In this document: positions 43,185 to 53,860 of the stretch, in pieces
Numbering within the stretch: the stretch's first letter is position 1
How the letters are laid out: every line of letters starts with the position of its first letter
DNA from: Byssothecium circinans
Lineage: Eukaryota; Ascomycota; Dothideomycetes; Pleosporales; Massarinaceae
DNA: 64,000 nucleotides
NCBI GenBank assembly: GCA_010015675.1
Contig: ML977028.1
Span: forward strand, 148,304 to 212,303
Direction of reading: 5' to 3'
Translations under genes and position numbers: made by a program
The notes under the pieces: generated by a model
Told to the model about the DNA's origin: nothing
Databases searched by the model: none
Seen by the model: only the letters and a program-made list of their open reading frames with translations

Positions 43185-44159
43185 TCACACACCGCAACCC
43201 CTCGCCCTCTCCAACCCCCTCCTCTCCTCCCCGCACTCCACAAGCAACCTCCACAGCCCCTCTTTCCCCTCCCCATCACACCCATTCCCAAACCTTCCCA
43301 CGTACTCCTCGAAATGCGCCTCGATTTCCTTCCACGCAGCTTCCCACAGCACCCTCCTCTCCTTGAGTGGATTAATCTCACTCCCTAGAGCACCGTTGAT
43401 ATTCAACGCAGGAGTTATATCATCCGTGGAGACGGGTGCGGTTGTATCGGCAAGAGCCCCGGCAGCGTTCTCGGCGCTTCCAGGAGCTTGGTTGTCGGGG
43501 ATGCACTCGTTGAACGGAATACTCGAGCATCTCCGCGCCACGGTCCCCGAGGGAATGAGGCCGCGGCGCGGGCCGAATGTTGGGCTGAGCGGGGAGACGG
43601 GGGATGGGAGGTGGGATCTTTCATCGCTGGTGTTGAAGCTTGGGACGCGGGAGAAGGGGGAGTGTTTAGAGATGGGGAGGTCGGTGATTGTGGTTTTGTA
43701 GGCTGCGTTGAAGGCGCTATCGCTATGACTGTAACTGTGGGTGTCGCAGTTAGAGACAGAGGTGGATCGATTTCGAGTCCCCGGGTACAGCGGTGGTAGC
43801 GGTAGCGGTGTCGTGTGGCTCGGGGTATAAGTCCCCACCTCGTAATTAGGGAACTTCAGGCAGGAACCCCGTTTCTTACATTTAAAGGTTGCAGTGCTTG
43901 CGAGCGATGAATACGCCATCTCAGAGCGGAGGAGATCCATCTCTGTGCGCTTTTTCGCTAGGAGCATGTGTAGGATGGATATCTCTACGTTTTCCAGCCA
44001 CGCGTGGTTTTGATTTGCAGCCGGCGAAGCATCGGGGGCGGATTTATCGAGGTAGGAATGCAAAATGTCCCATTGGATGCGCTTTGGGATGGAGGGGAAG
44101 AGGACTAGTGTGTGCAGGCGAGGAGGTGTGGAGTGTGTGATGGATGGGGAGCTGCTCAT
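43185..44159 (-). CDS. orphan protein
   Basis: A 324-aa single-exon protein starting MSSSPSITHSTPPRLHTLVL. An N-terminal helical part (SIPKRIQWDILHSYLDKS, WLENVEISILHMLLAKKRTE) is followed by a long Ser/Pro/Thr-rich disordered segment and a compact end (ERRVLWEAAWKEIEAHFEEY, EGLWRLLVECGEERR). I know no family. Codon pattern and length support a gene. The left end converges with the gene at 42021-42976, stop codons about 210 bp apart. It lies downstream of POP5 on the same strand. Confidence 0.5.
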   Translation of the reverse strand: MSSSPSITHSTPPRLHTLVLFPSIPKRIQWDILHSYLDKSAPDASPAANQNHAWLENVEISILHMLLAKKRTEMDLLRSEMAYSSLASTATFKCKKRGSCLKFPNYEVGTYTPSHTTPLPLPPLYPGTRNRSTSVSNCDTHSYSHSDSAFNAAYKTTITDLPISKHSPFSRVPSFNTSDERSHLPSPVSPLSPTFGPRRGLIPSGTVARRCSSIPFNECIPDNQAPGSAENAAGALADTTAPVSTDDITPALNINGALGSEINPLKERRVLWEAAWKEIEAHFEEYVGRFGNGCDGEGKEGLWRLLVECGEERRGLERARGCGV

Positions 44160-44594
44160 TGCGAGGGAAATCGAAATGATCGGGGAGTAGTTAGGTCGGA
44201 TGGAATGATGGTCGAGATTGTGGCCGTTTGCGGATGTGGAGGGGCGAGTGCTTTAAGGTACCCGTACCTTTTGGTTCGGTGTCGTGGGTAAAGGGGTGTT
44301 TCTTTGTTGCACGAGGAGTCGGGTACGGTACGCGAGGTCGAAAGACGCGATGGGTACAATGGAGTTCGTTCTGTAACGCGTAAAGAGTTTTTGGGGCGGG
44401 GTAAGGACGTTTTTCTTGTGCGGGTTGTGCTTGCATGTGGGGTTTGTCTGGCGGCCAGGCGTGTTAGCCACGTTGATAGTTGAGTGTTGTGAAGCAAAAT
44501 TGTGCGACTTACAGCACATCTGCCACGACGATTCCAAACAACAATTCCCACGCCATTTGAAAAGTTGCCATAATAAGTGCCGAGTTTCACAACC
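44160..44594. other. intergenic between orphan and POP5
   Basis: The spacer must contain the promoter of the minus-strand orphan and the 3' end of POP5. No further gene is supported. Confidence 0.5.
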
Positions 44595-45204
44595 TCACTC
44601 ACTACCCTCCTCACTCTCTTCCCCCTCATCCACGTGCGCCAAAACCCGACTCTCCACCTCCCTCCTCTTCTCCACAGCCTCAACAACACTCTCCACCATC
44701 TTTCCCCCCACACCATCTCCCTCAGCCCTTGCCCTTCTGATAATCGCCTTCGCCCTCCGAATAACCTCTTCCTCCGCCTTCCTAATCGTCCCGCTCACCC
44801 TCACCACTTTAATAACAACAGGCGTATCCAGCGGCTTGGGAAGCTCGGTCACGAAAGTAAGGGCTGCCCATATCATCTCGTAGTTTTCGCGCGGACAGCG
44901 TATGATGGCTGTTGAAGTGGCGGGGGACCAGTAGTTGACTAATCACGTGAGCGTCGAGAAATCGTAACAAAGACCGGGAAGGGTTACTTTTCAAGGCGTT
45001 GGATACCATGCCTGCGCCGTAGTCTCCAAACAGATCTTGCACGCCATCTCTTATGACTCGTAGCAGAAGTCCGGTGTGGAATTCGTCGGGAGTGGGAGCG
45101 TGGAATTGGATGAGGTCTGGGACGGCTTGGGTGGGTTTTGAGGTTGGGGTGGGGCCTGGGTAGAGGAAATTGACGACTAAGTAGCGGTTTTTGACGCGGA
45201 CCAT
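44595..45204 (-). CDS. POP5: RNase P/MRP subunit Pop5
   Basis: Exons 45204-44988 and 44938-44595 join over a 49-nt intron (GTAACC..TAG) for 186 aa. The start MVRVKNRYLVVNFLYPGP is the Pop5 hallmark. RDGVQDLFGDYGAGMV follows, then after the splice NYWSPATSTAIIRCPRENY and IWAALTFVTELPK, all matching the RNase P/MRP protein family. Pop5 helps fold the RNA subunit for tRNA 5' end maturation and rRNA processing. The C-terminus has extra charged helices (EEVIRRAKAIIRRARAEG) and an acidic end. It diverges from the SNARE gene with 340 bp between starts. Confidence 0.92.
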
Positions 45205-45544
45205 GGTGGTGAAGTTCTAGGGGGGAGTATTCCAGGGGTTTACGTGCTGATATTGTTGATAGGGAACGTGTGTTTGAGTGTATTTTGGGGGTTTAGAGCT
45301 GTGATTCAACCAATTGAATGGTTTGCTGCGACGCTAGACCTAATACGGATCCTGCTAACGCAAGATGACGCGCGAAGACTTGAGGCACATGTAACGACAA
45401 CGACATCTTCTCTCTTACACAAACGTTCACACCAACCAACACAATTCAATACACGGAAAAGCGCTACACAACATTTTCCCGGCACCTCCAACCTCCACTC
45501 TACGACTCCGCGTACCCACCAACCCAACCCAGCGCCCGCCCACC
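45205..45544. promoter_or_regulatory. divergent promoter POP5/VAMP7-like
   Basis: The 340 bp between the two ATGs drives both genes. The right half is C- and A-rich, as expected for a fungal leader. No unambiguous motif is visible. Confidence 0.45.
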
Positions 45545-46407
45545 ATGGCCCCCCCAACCCAACTCCTCTAGTACGCCTCCCTCCCCACCACCTTTCTACC
45601 CTACTAACACACCCCCCAGCGCCGGCATCGCCCACAACACGCGCGTCCTCTGCGAACACAACGCCTCCCCCTCCAGCAAAGCGTCCTCGCTCCTCTCCCT
45701 AATCCTGCCCAAACTGCAGCACACGACGTCCGAGCACAAAACCCTCGACGTCGACCCCTACTACGCGCACTACCACACGCTCTCGCCCTCCTCTCTGCCC
45801 TCCGCCGACGCCAACGTCTCCGCAGGCGGCCTCACCTTCCTCGTAGTCGCGGAAAAGACACTCGGCCAACGCGTCCCCTTCGGCTTCCTCACGCGTCTCG
45901 AGCACAAGTTCTTCGAGCAATGGGACGCCAAGAGCACCGATTTCGCGTCTCTGCCGAGTTTCGGGTGCGCGGGATTCAACGGGGCGATGGCGCGGCTGAT
46001 GGGCGAGATGGGGGAGACGGAGAGCGGGCAGCAGGATGCGTTGAGGACTGCGCAGCGGGAAATCGACGGCGTGAGGGAGATTATGACGGAGAATATCGAG
46101 CGCGTGTTGGAGCGCGGGGAGCGGATCGATCTGCTGGTTGATCAGACGGATCGGTTGGGCTCGACGGCTAAGGATTTTAGGCTCAGGAGTAAGGGGTTGA
46201 GACGCAGGATGTGGTGGAAGAATGTCAAGTTGATGGTGCTGTTGGCGCTGGTGGTGGTGTTTTTGGTGTATCTTTTTGTTGGGTTTGGGTGTGGGTTACC
46301 TGGTGAGTTTACCATTTTTTCCCCCTCTCTTTTCTTGACTTGACTTGGGGGTTTGGGAGAATGAGGGCTAACGTTTTATAGCTTGGGGTAGGTGTCTGGG
46401 ACATTGA
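45545..46407 (+). CDS. longin R-SNARE, VAMP7/Nyv1-like
   Basis: Exons 45545-45570, 45620-46302 and 46382-46407 give 244 aa; the introns are 49 and 79 nt. A longin domain leads (YAGIAHNTRVLCEHNASPSS, AGGLTFLVVAEKTLGQRVPF, LEHKFFEQW). The SNARE motif is DGVREIMTENIERVLERGER followed by IDLLVDQTDRLGSTAKDF, with an Arg at the zero layer. LRRRMWWKNVKLMVLLALVV then leads into the C-terminal membrane anchor ending GFGCGLPAWGRCLGH. Such SNAREs mediate fusion with the vacuole or endosome. The tail after the anchor ends in a 26-nt third exon. A G16 run lies 13 bp after the stop. Confidence 0.9.
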
Positions 46408-46420
46408 GCGCGGACGGGTT

Positions 46421-46436
46421 GGGGGGGGGGGGGGGG
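46421..46436. repeat. G16 homopolymer
   Basis: Sixteen consecutive G lie 13 bp downstream of the SNARE stop codon, in its 3' untranslated region. A run this long could form a quadruplex in RNA and is prone to length error in sequencing. Confidence 0.7.
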
Positions 46437-47448
46437 TCCGCACGTCCCACAACAACGCAGAAAACATCACCCCTCGCGCTTGGAGAGAAAAAGAGACACG
46501 TTTTCTGTACTCGGAGAAGACAAGAAAGAAGCCTCTCATTTTTTTCCCCACGCCGGGGCGTGGTACGGTGGGTTTTTGTACATGCATTTCCTTGACCTTC
46601 GAATCCAAATCGGGAATCAGGTGGACTGAATAGGGGCGTTGGGCGCTGGGCGTTTCTTGAGAACAAGTTGAGCCAAGCGATATATGAATTCGTTTCTTTA
46701 TGTAAATAATCTAGGCGAGCTGATTCGGACTCGCCGCTAGATGCAGAAACGCTAGACTATGTCCATGCGAAGGGACTTGTCTATATGCAAACCGTTTGAT
46801 TGGACCGTAGGGCCCGCCCATCCCATCCCATCCGATAAGTTTCTATCCCATATATACATATAAGCCAACCGAATGTAAACAAATGCAACCCACCCAAGCC
46901 GCCCAAACCAAACCCAAACCAAACCTATCGCCAATACCAACCTAGAATGCAAAACCCCACCCCGACCCCGACCCAAGAAAAAAAAAGTGAAATAGCTTCC
47001 CCCCACCACAAAAACACGCAATATTATACACATAAAAGTCCTACATATCTATCCAGTTATCTACGTCGTGACATGAGAAAGGGAAGGGAGGGGGGAAAAG
47101 AAGAAACGCCTATCTAATGCCTTTTCCTTTTTAGGTACCTGTACCTGTACCTGTAGCTGCCTGACTACTACATACATACAGTGAGTCAGTGGTTATACAG
47201 TGAGTGGTTGGTGGCCCTTTTTGTCTATAGCACCCGAAACAGCATACTAGAATACAGAATACGGAATGCGAGATGTGTAAGGAGTGTCCAGAAGAGAAGA
47301 AGCTAGCTGTAACTTTTACGGGATCCGTCGTGGATCGACCGCTGCTGAACGCCAGAAAGGAAAAAAAGAAACAAGGCCAAAGCAACTTTTCCATGGTGAT
47401 AGGGACTCCGAGGAGTAGAGTAGAGTAGATATCGTGAGGTGGGAGGGA
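46437..47448. other. intergenic between converging genes
   Basis: The 3' ends of the SNARE gene and URA2 meet here. Repeated AAACC and CCCAACC-type pyrimidine and purine runs, and short GTACCT repeats near 47130-47155, are seen; no gene. Confidence 0.5.
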
Positions 47449-50400
47449 TCAATGGTTCGCCATGACCATGGCGAGTAACGCCATACGCGTATACAACCCG
47501 TATTTCATCTACGCACTCATCAGCAAACAATCCCCATTCCATTGCCACAGAAGAAAAAGAAAAAGAAAGACTCACCTGTCTAAAATATGCCGCCCTAGGG
47601 TCAAAATCCACCTCTTCGTGAATCTCGTTGTTCCTGGGCAGGGGATGCATAACCACCATCTGCATCTTCGCCTTCTTCATCACATTGTTATCAATGACAA
47701 ACGCGTCCTTGACGCGTTCATAGCTCGCGATGTCGCTGAAACGTTCTTTCTGCACGCGCGTGCAGTACAGCACATCGGAATGCGCAATGATATCGTCAGT
47801 GAGCTGCGTGGAAACGGTGCCTAGCTGGCTGCGGGATTTCAGCGCGTCGCGCACGGAGCTCGGCATGGGGAGGGATTCGGGCGAGACGAGGTTGACGGTG
47901 ACGTCGTAGTGGGAGAGGAGTTCGCAGAGGGAGTGGACGGTGCGGCCGTACTTGAGGTCGCCGACGAAGGTGATGTTGAGGCCGTTGACGGTGCCGAGTT
48001 CCTCGCGCATAGTGAAGATGTCGAGTATGGCTTGCGTGGGGTGCTCGCGGCTTCCGTTTCCAGCGTTGATAATGGGCACGTCGGAGAACTTTTCGGCTAT
48101 CTCGATTGATTCTTCCTTGGGGTGCCGGAGGACGATTGCGTCGGCGTAGCAGCCTAGCGTGCGGATGCTGTCGGCGATGCTCTCGCCTTTTTGCGTGGAG
48201 GAGACGCCCTCGTTGAGCACGATAACTTCACCGCCTAGACGCTTCATCGCAGCGTCGAAAGATGCCGATGTTCTGGTGGAAGGCTCGTAGAACATCGTGC
48301 AGAGGACGCGGCCTTTGAGAATGTCGAGACAGCCATGGCGTTGGGCGCCCAGACGCATCTCCTGCGCGATGGTGAAGAGAAGATGAAGGTCCGAACGAGA
48401 GAACTGCTTAACTGAAGTGATGTGCTTCCGCTTGAAGGGCGACTTGGCGAGAAGCTGTCCGAGCGACAATGAGCCGCTAAGACCAGAAAGCTGCAGTATC
48501 GACTCTTGCTGGTTTCCAGGAGCGACATTGAACTCTTGGTAATCGACCTTGCTGATCTCCAAGTCGTAGTGGCGGCTGAGCGCTTCGATGAGTAATTTCG
48601 CGTTCTTGACATTTGACACGAGCGGAATCTGGAAATCGACAGCCATGCGACGGGTCCGGTAACCTCGGCTGACGTAGTTTGCCGGTCGTCTGAAGCGGTT
48701 GCTAGATGGCAGGTTGATGTATAAGTGGATCTTCTTGTCGGACAAATGCTGCGTCAAAGAGTACTCCGGCTTCTGCTCATCTTGGTCGCCGCTGGACAAT
48801 ACTTCCAAGAATTTAACAGGGAATCCGTGTTCCTGAATGTAGTCGGCGGTTCCGGCAGTGGCAAAGAGATTGAAACCCATCTTGTGCAGACGCTCGATCG
48901 ATGGCAACATTTCCAACTTGTCCTTAAACGAACCGATAGAGAGCAGGATGTTCTTTTCCGGAAGCTTGAACCCAGTGGCGATGAGTCCCTTCAAGTAAGC
49001 CTCATACTTGGTACGGCCGAAACAGGCCACCTCTCCTGTCGAGGCCATCTCGACACCAAGCACAGGGTCGGCACCGGAAAGTCGGGAGAATGAGAATTGT
49101 GGCACTTTGACAGCGACGAAATCGTTGGGCAAGTTGGCCGAAGGGTATTCCTGAAGAGGCAGACCAGCCATGGCCTTGGTAGCCATCTCGATAAGGTCGA
49201 CACCGGTGACCTTGGAGACGAAAGGGAATGACCGTGACGCCCGAACATTGCACTCAATGACTTTGATGTCATTATCTTTGGCAATGAACTGGATATTGTA
49301 GGGACCGGTGACATTGAGGGCGTTGCCGATCTTTCGGGTAGCGTCCTCTATCCGGCGAACAGTTTCGGGATCCAAGTCTTGAGGTGGGTGAATGAGGGTA
49401 GCGTCACCAGAGTGAACACCGGCGTTTTCAACGTGTTCAGAGATGAAGTGCCCGATCATGGTTCCATTGCGCGCCACAGCATCCATTTCAATCTCCTTGG
49501 CATTTTCGATGTACTTGGTGATCACTACCGGGTGATCACGTGATACATCGGCGGCCTGCTTGAGATAGTTGGCAAGGTCGTCCTTGGAGTAGACTGTATT
49601 CATCGCAGCTCCAGACAGGACGTATGATGGACGCACAAGGACTGGATAGGACACCTTCTCACAGAACTCCGTAGCCTCTTCGATGCTCGTGAGCTCTTTC
49701 CAGGCTGGCTGGTCGACATTGATGCGGTCAAGCATACGGGAGAACTTGTACCGGTTCTCAGCAGTGTCAATCATTTCCGGCGAGGTACCCAGGATTTTGA
49801 CGTTCAAGCGGTGTAGAGGAAGGGCGATGTTGTTCGGGGTTTGCCCGCCCATGGAGATGACAACGCCGCTAGAATTCTCCATCCCGTAGATATCGAGCAC
49901 AGTCTCGAGACTTATGACTTCAAAGTACAGTCGATCCGCCTCATCGTAATCGGTGCTCACGGTCTCGGGGTTATACTTTTTGCACAAATTAGCATGCAGA
50001 TGGCGTTTTACAACAAGTGAGAGAAGGAAGCAGGCGTTAGTAGATCGAATATTTTACTAGCGCGGTGCACTAGCAAAAGACAGTAGATGAGTGGAAAACA
50101 TGATAAGGGAGAAGGAAGTCCGGAACATAGCTAGGGGTGCCTTGTAGATGGCTAGCTCCGCTGGAAGTTGCACGACGTAACAGCAGGTGAGGGAAAACAG
50201 CGTGTGTTGGGGGCCCAAAAAGCGCAACCGACGGAATCCCTCGAAGCGGCCCGAGACGCCCAGCCGAGCGTGGTGAAGATTAATGCACGGCGAATGAAGG
50301 AAGCGAGCGTTAGGGGGTTCGAAAAGCGCAGTCCACAGAATCACCCTGGTGCTTCGAGATGCTTGTCCGAGGAGAGTAATGCGCCGCGAGTGAGTAAGCA

Positions 50401-53400
50401 GGTGAGTTCTGATGCCCTTAAAAGGGGGGCCCAAAACATCACTGCCAGCCATTTGAGACGCCCTGCCGAGTGGCACGACAACAAAGAAACGAGAAAGTAA
50501 AAGAGGAGAGACGGTGGATGTCTAGAAGAGACGGCGACGATGTTGAGGTGAAGAGTAAGGATGTTAAGCAAGAGGGTGAGGATGTTAAGGCAAGGGGGTG
50601 AGGATGTTGAGGTGAAAGAGAAGGTGACGGAGCCATCTTATCCAGAAGCCAGGTGTTTTCGTCCAGAGGGAAGGCACGCTCCTGCATCGAAGAAAGAGCC
50701 GGTCCAGGGACATCCGCGAGGAAGGTGCACCTAAAAAGAACAAAACTAAAAACGAAATTAAACTTACATTGACCATGACCGTCTTGAAGCCCTGCTCGCG
50801 CAACGTCCGAATCGCGCGCACCGAACACCAGTCGAATTCGACAGACGACCCAATGCGATACACCCCCGACCCAAGCACCATGAAGCCGCGGTCGTTGAAG
50901 TTGACATCATGCTCGCTACCATTGTACGTCAAGTACAGATAATTCGTCACGGCAGGGAATTCCGCCGCCACGGTATCGATCTGCTTGACAACGGGGAACA
51001 CGCCGGCATCAACACGCGTGCGACGCACAGCAAGCTCGTTGGAGCCCCAGAACTTCGCCAGCTGGCGATCGGAAAATCCGAGCTCCTTTGCACGGCGGAT
51101 CAGTGGCTTGGTGATGCTGGCTGTGTTGTACTTGGCCATTTCCTTCTCGAAGTTGCTGAGCACCTTGAGGCGGCTGAGGAACCACTTGTCGATCTTGGTC
51201 ATTTCCCAGATCTTGTCTACGCTGTAGCCCGCCTTCATAGCGTTGGCGATGGCGAAGAGACGCTGGTCAGAGGGGGTTTGGAGTTCTTCGTCAATCTTCA
51301 TCAGCGCGGCCGTTTCGTTGAATCCGAGGTTGTGCGGATCGATAGCGCGGATGGCTTTTTGGATGGCTTCTTCGAAAGTCCGGCCTATGCTCATGACCTC
51401 GCCGACACTCTTCATAGATGATCCAAGTAGCGTGGACACGCGCATGAACTTCTTCAAGTCCCACCGCGGAATCTTCACAACCACGTAGTCGAGCGACGGC
51501 TCGAAGCATGCACATGTGACGCGTGTGACTGAGTTGGACACCTCGTTGAGGGGGATGTTCAATCCCAACTTGGCGGCGACAAAAGCAAGAGGGTATCCTG
51601 TGGCCTTGGAAGCAAGCGCAGATGAACGGGAGAGTCTGGCGTTCACTTCGATGATGCAGTACTCGCGGGAGAATGGGTTCAGCGCGTACTGAATGTTGCA
51701 TTCACCGACAACCCCGAGATGCCGGATGACGTTGACGGCTGTGGTCCGCAGCATGTTGTAGTCTTCATCGGAGAGGGTCTGCGACGGCGCCACGACAATG
51801 GAGTCGCCAGTGTGAATACCTAGTGGATCGAAGTTCTCCATGTTACAAACAGTGATGCAGTTGTCCCGCGCGTCGCGTACGACTTCGTACTCGATTTCCT
51901 TCCATCCCTTCATACTTCGCTCGATGAGCACCTGCGGGCTTGCGGCGAAGGCCTTGTGGCAGAGATCGAGCAGTTGGGTCTCGTTCTCAGCGAAACCACT
52001 ACCAAGCCCACCGAGAGCGTATGCTGCTCGTACGATGACGGGGAAACCGATGTCTTTGACCACTGACATGGCCTCTTCGATGTTGTTGGCAGACGCGGAT
52101 TGAGCGCATTTCTCGCCAATGGACTCCATGCTTCGGGCGAAGAGCTCACGATCTTCGGTCGTGATGATGGTGTCGATGGGGGTGCCGAGCACCTTGACGC
52201 CGAGACCTTCAAACTCATCTTTGAGGGCAATACCCACTTGCAACGCGGTCTGACCTCCAAAAGTGACGTAGATACCATCAGGTCGTTCGGCTTGAATGAC
52301 CTTGCGCACAAAGTCGGCGTTGACGGGGAGGAAGTATACCTTGTCGGCAAGACCTTTGGAGGTCTGAATAGTGGCGATGTTGGGGTTGATCAAGATGGTG
52401 TAGATGCCCTCCTCTTTCAATGCTTTGATGGCCTGGCTACCAGAGTAGTCGAATTCTCCGGCCTGTCCAATGCTTAGACCTCCGCTGCCCAGCACAAGCA
52501 CCTTCTTGACGTCCACGCGCGGTGAGAGCTTCTTGTTCTCCTCGGCAATTCCTCCCGGAAACTCCACCGGCTTCGAGAGGACTGCAGAAGAGTCAATGGC
52601 TTTCTGGATCATGCTGATGAATACGTCAAAGAGGTATTCGGTATCTCGTGGACCGGGAGCGTGCTCAGGATGAAACTGGACACTAAAGTACGGCCTCTGA
52701 GTGTGTCGGATGCCCTCATTGCTGCCGTCGTTGGCGTTGACAAACAACTCTTCCCATCCGCTCGGTAGCGTCTTCGAATCTACCGCGTACCCGTGGTTCT
52801 GCGAGGTGATGTGACACCTGCCAGAGATCATGCTGGTGCAGGGAATGTTGTGACCGCGATTACCAAACTTCATCTTCAGCGTCTCAGCTCCCGCCGCTCG
52901 CGCAAGCAGCTGGTGGCCCAAGCAGATACCGAATATCGGCGTTCGCGCTTCGTCCATTGCCGCCTTGATGTGTTTTACTGTCGGCTCCATCATGGCGGGG
53001 TCTCCAGGGCCGTTCGAGATGAAGAGCCCATCGTACTCCTTGCCTGCAAGCTTGTGGAAGTCGTAGTCCCATGGCACGACTTGTACCTCGACTCCCCTCT
53101 TGACAAGACACCGCAATTGGTTGTATTTGAGACCGACATCGACGCAGACTACGCGCACAGGACGGCCGGAGGGGTGTTTGAGGGCCGTGGACGGGTCGGG
53201 GGAGTAGGTTTTGGGCTCTTTGATGGACACCTCAGCCACGAGGTTCTTCTTGTTCGGATCTACCCAGTCAATCTGCGCGAACTGGCTCGCCCAGTCGCTC
53301 TCCACCAAGTCCTCGGTGCCTGCAGCTCCGTTCGCGAGAGTATCCGAATCGGTAGAATTGGATTTGGCGAGAGCGTCGGGGGTGGGGGAGGGAGAAGTTC

Positions 53401-53860
53401 GCTGGAGAAGACGGCCCAGCATGCTTCCCTCCTCTCGTATCCTCTTGGTGAGCGCCCTTGTGTCCACACCAGTGATAGCCGGCACACCCTGCTCCTTCAG
53501 CCACGCTCCCAGGGACGACGTCGCCAGATAGTGTGAGAACTGTTCCCCCGCATACGCTGCCACCACCAGACCGGCAATGTGAATCTCTTTGGCCTCAAAG
53601 TAGGCCGGAACGTCCTTCAGCAGGCTGTCCATCTCGTCACGCGAGGGGACGCCATAGTTGCCGACGAGCGGGAATGTGACGACGAGGATCTGTCCGCGGT
53701 ACGAGGGATCGGTAATGGACTCGGGATAGCCCACCATGCCCGTCTGGAAGACCAATTCGCCGGCAATGCTCTTGTCGGCTCCAAAGCTCTGGCCGAAGCA
53801 GACGTAGCCGTCGGCGAGCTCGAGCGCCATGTTGTGGCTGTCGTCGTGAGGGAGAGCCAT
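47449..53860 (-). CDS. URA2: CPSase-ATCase fusion lacking DHOase-like domain
   Basis: Exons 53860-50768, 49975-47576 and 47508-47449 encode 1850 aa. The order is a glutamine amidotransferase ([18 protein letters not shown] with the catalytic Cys; [15 protein letters not shown] with His and Glu), two carbamoyl-phosphate synthetase halves, an MGS-type regulatory domain ending [17 protein letters not shown], then ATCase ([51 protein letters not shown]), ending [19 protein letters not shown]. The enzyme makes carbamoyl phosphate and then carbamoyl aspartate, with UTP feedback through the MGS domain. Fungal Ura2 proteins of about 2200 aa have an inactive dihydroorotase-like domain before ATCase. 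Here only about 30 residues (48446-48540) separate the two, in frame. Intron 1 is 792 nt. Confidence 0.92.
49976..50767 (-). other. 792-nt intron of URA2
   Basis: The donor GTAAGT follows TVMVN and the acceptor AAAAAG precedes [10 protein letters not shown], together restoring the conserved VNYNPET of CPSase. A TGCTAAT branch-like site lies close to the acceptor. Most introns here are 45-80 nt. The interior has AACATCC(T/C)CACCC-type repeats near the donor side and two TTTGGGCCCCC stretches, suggesting an inserted or expanded sequence. Confidence 0.75.

Noticed and set aside
17585..44159. secondary metabolite gene cluster
   Set aside because: No polyketide synthase, peptide synthetase, terpene synthase or typical tailoring set is seen.
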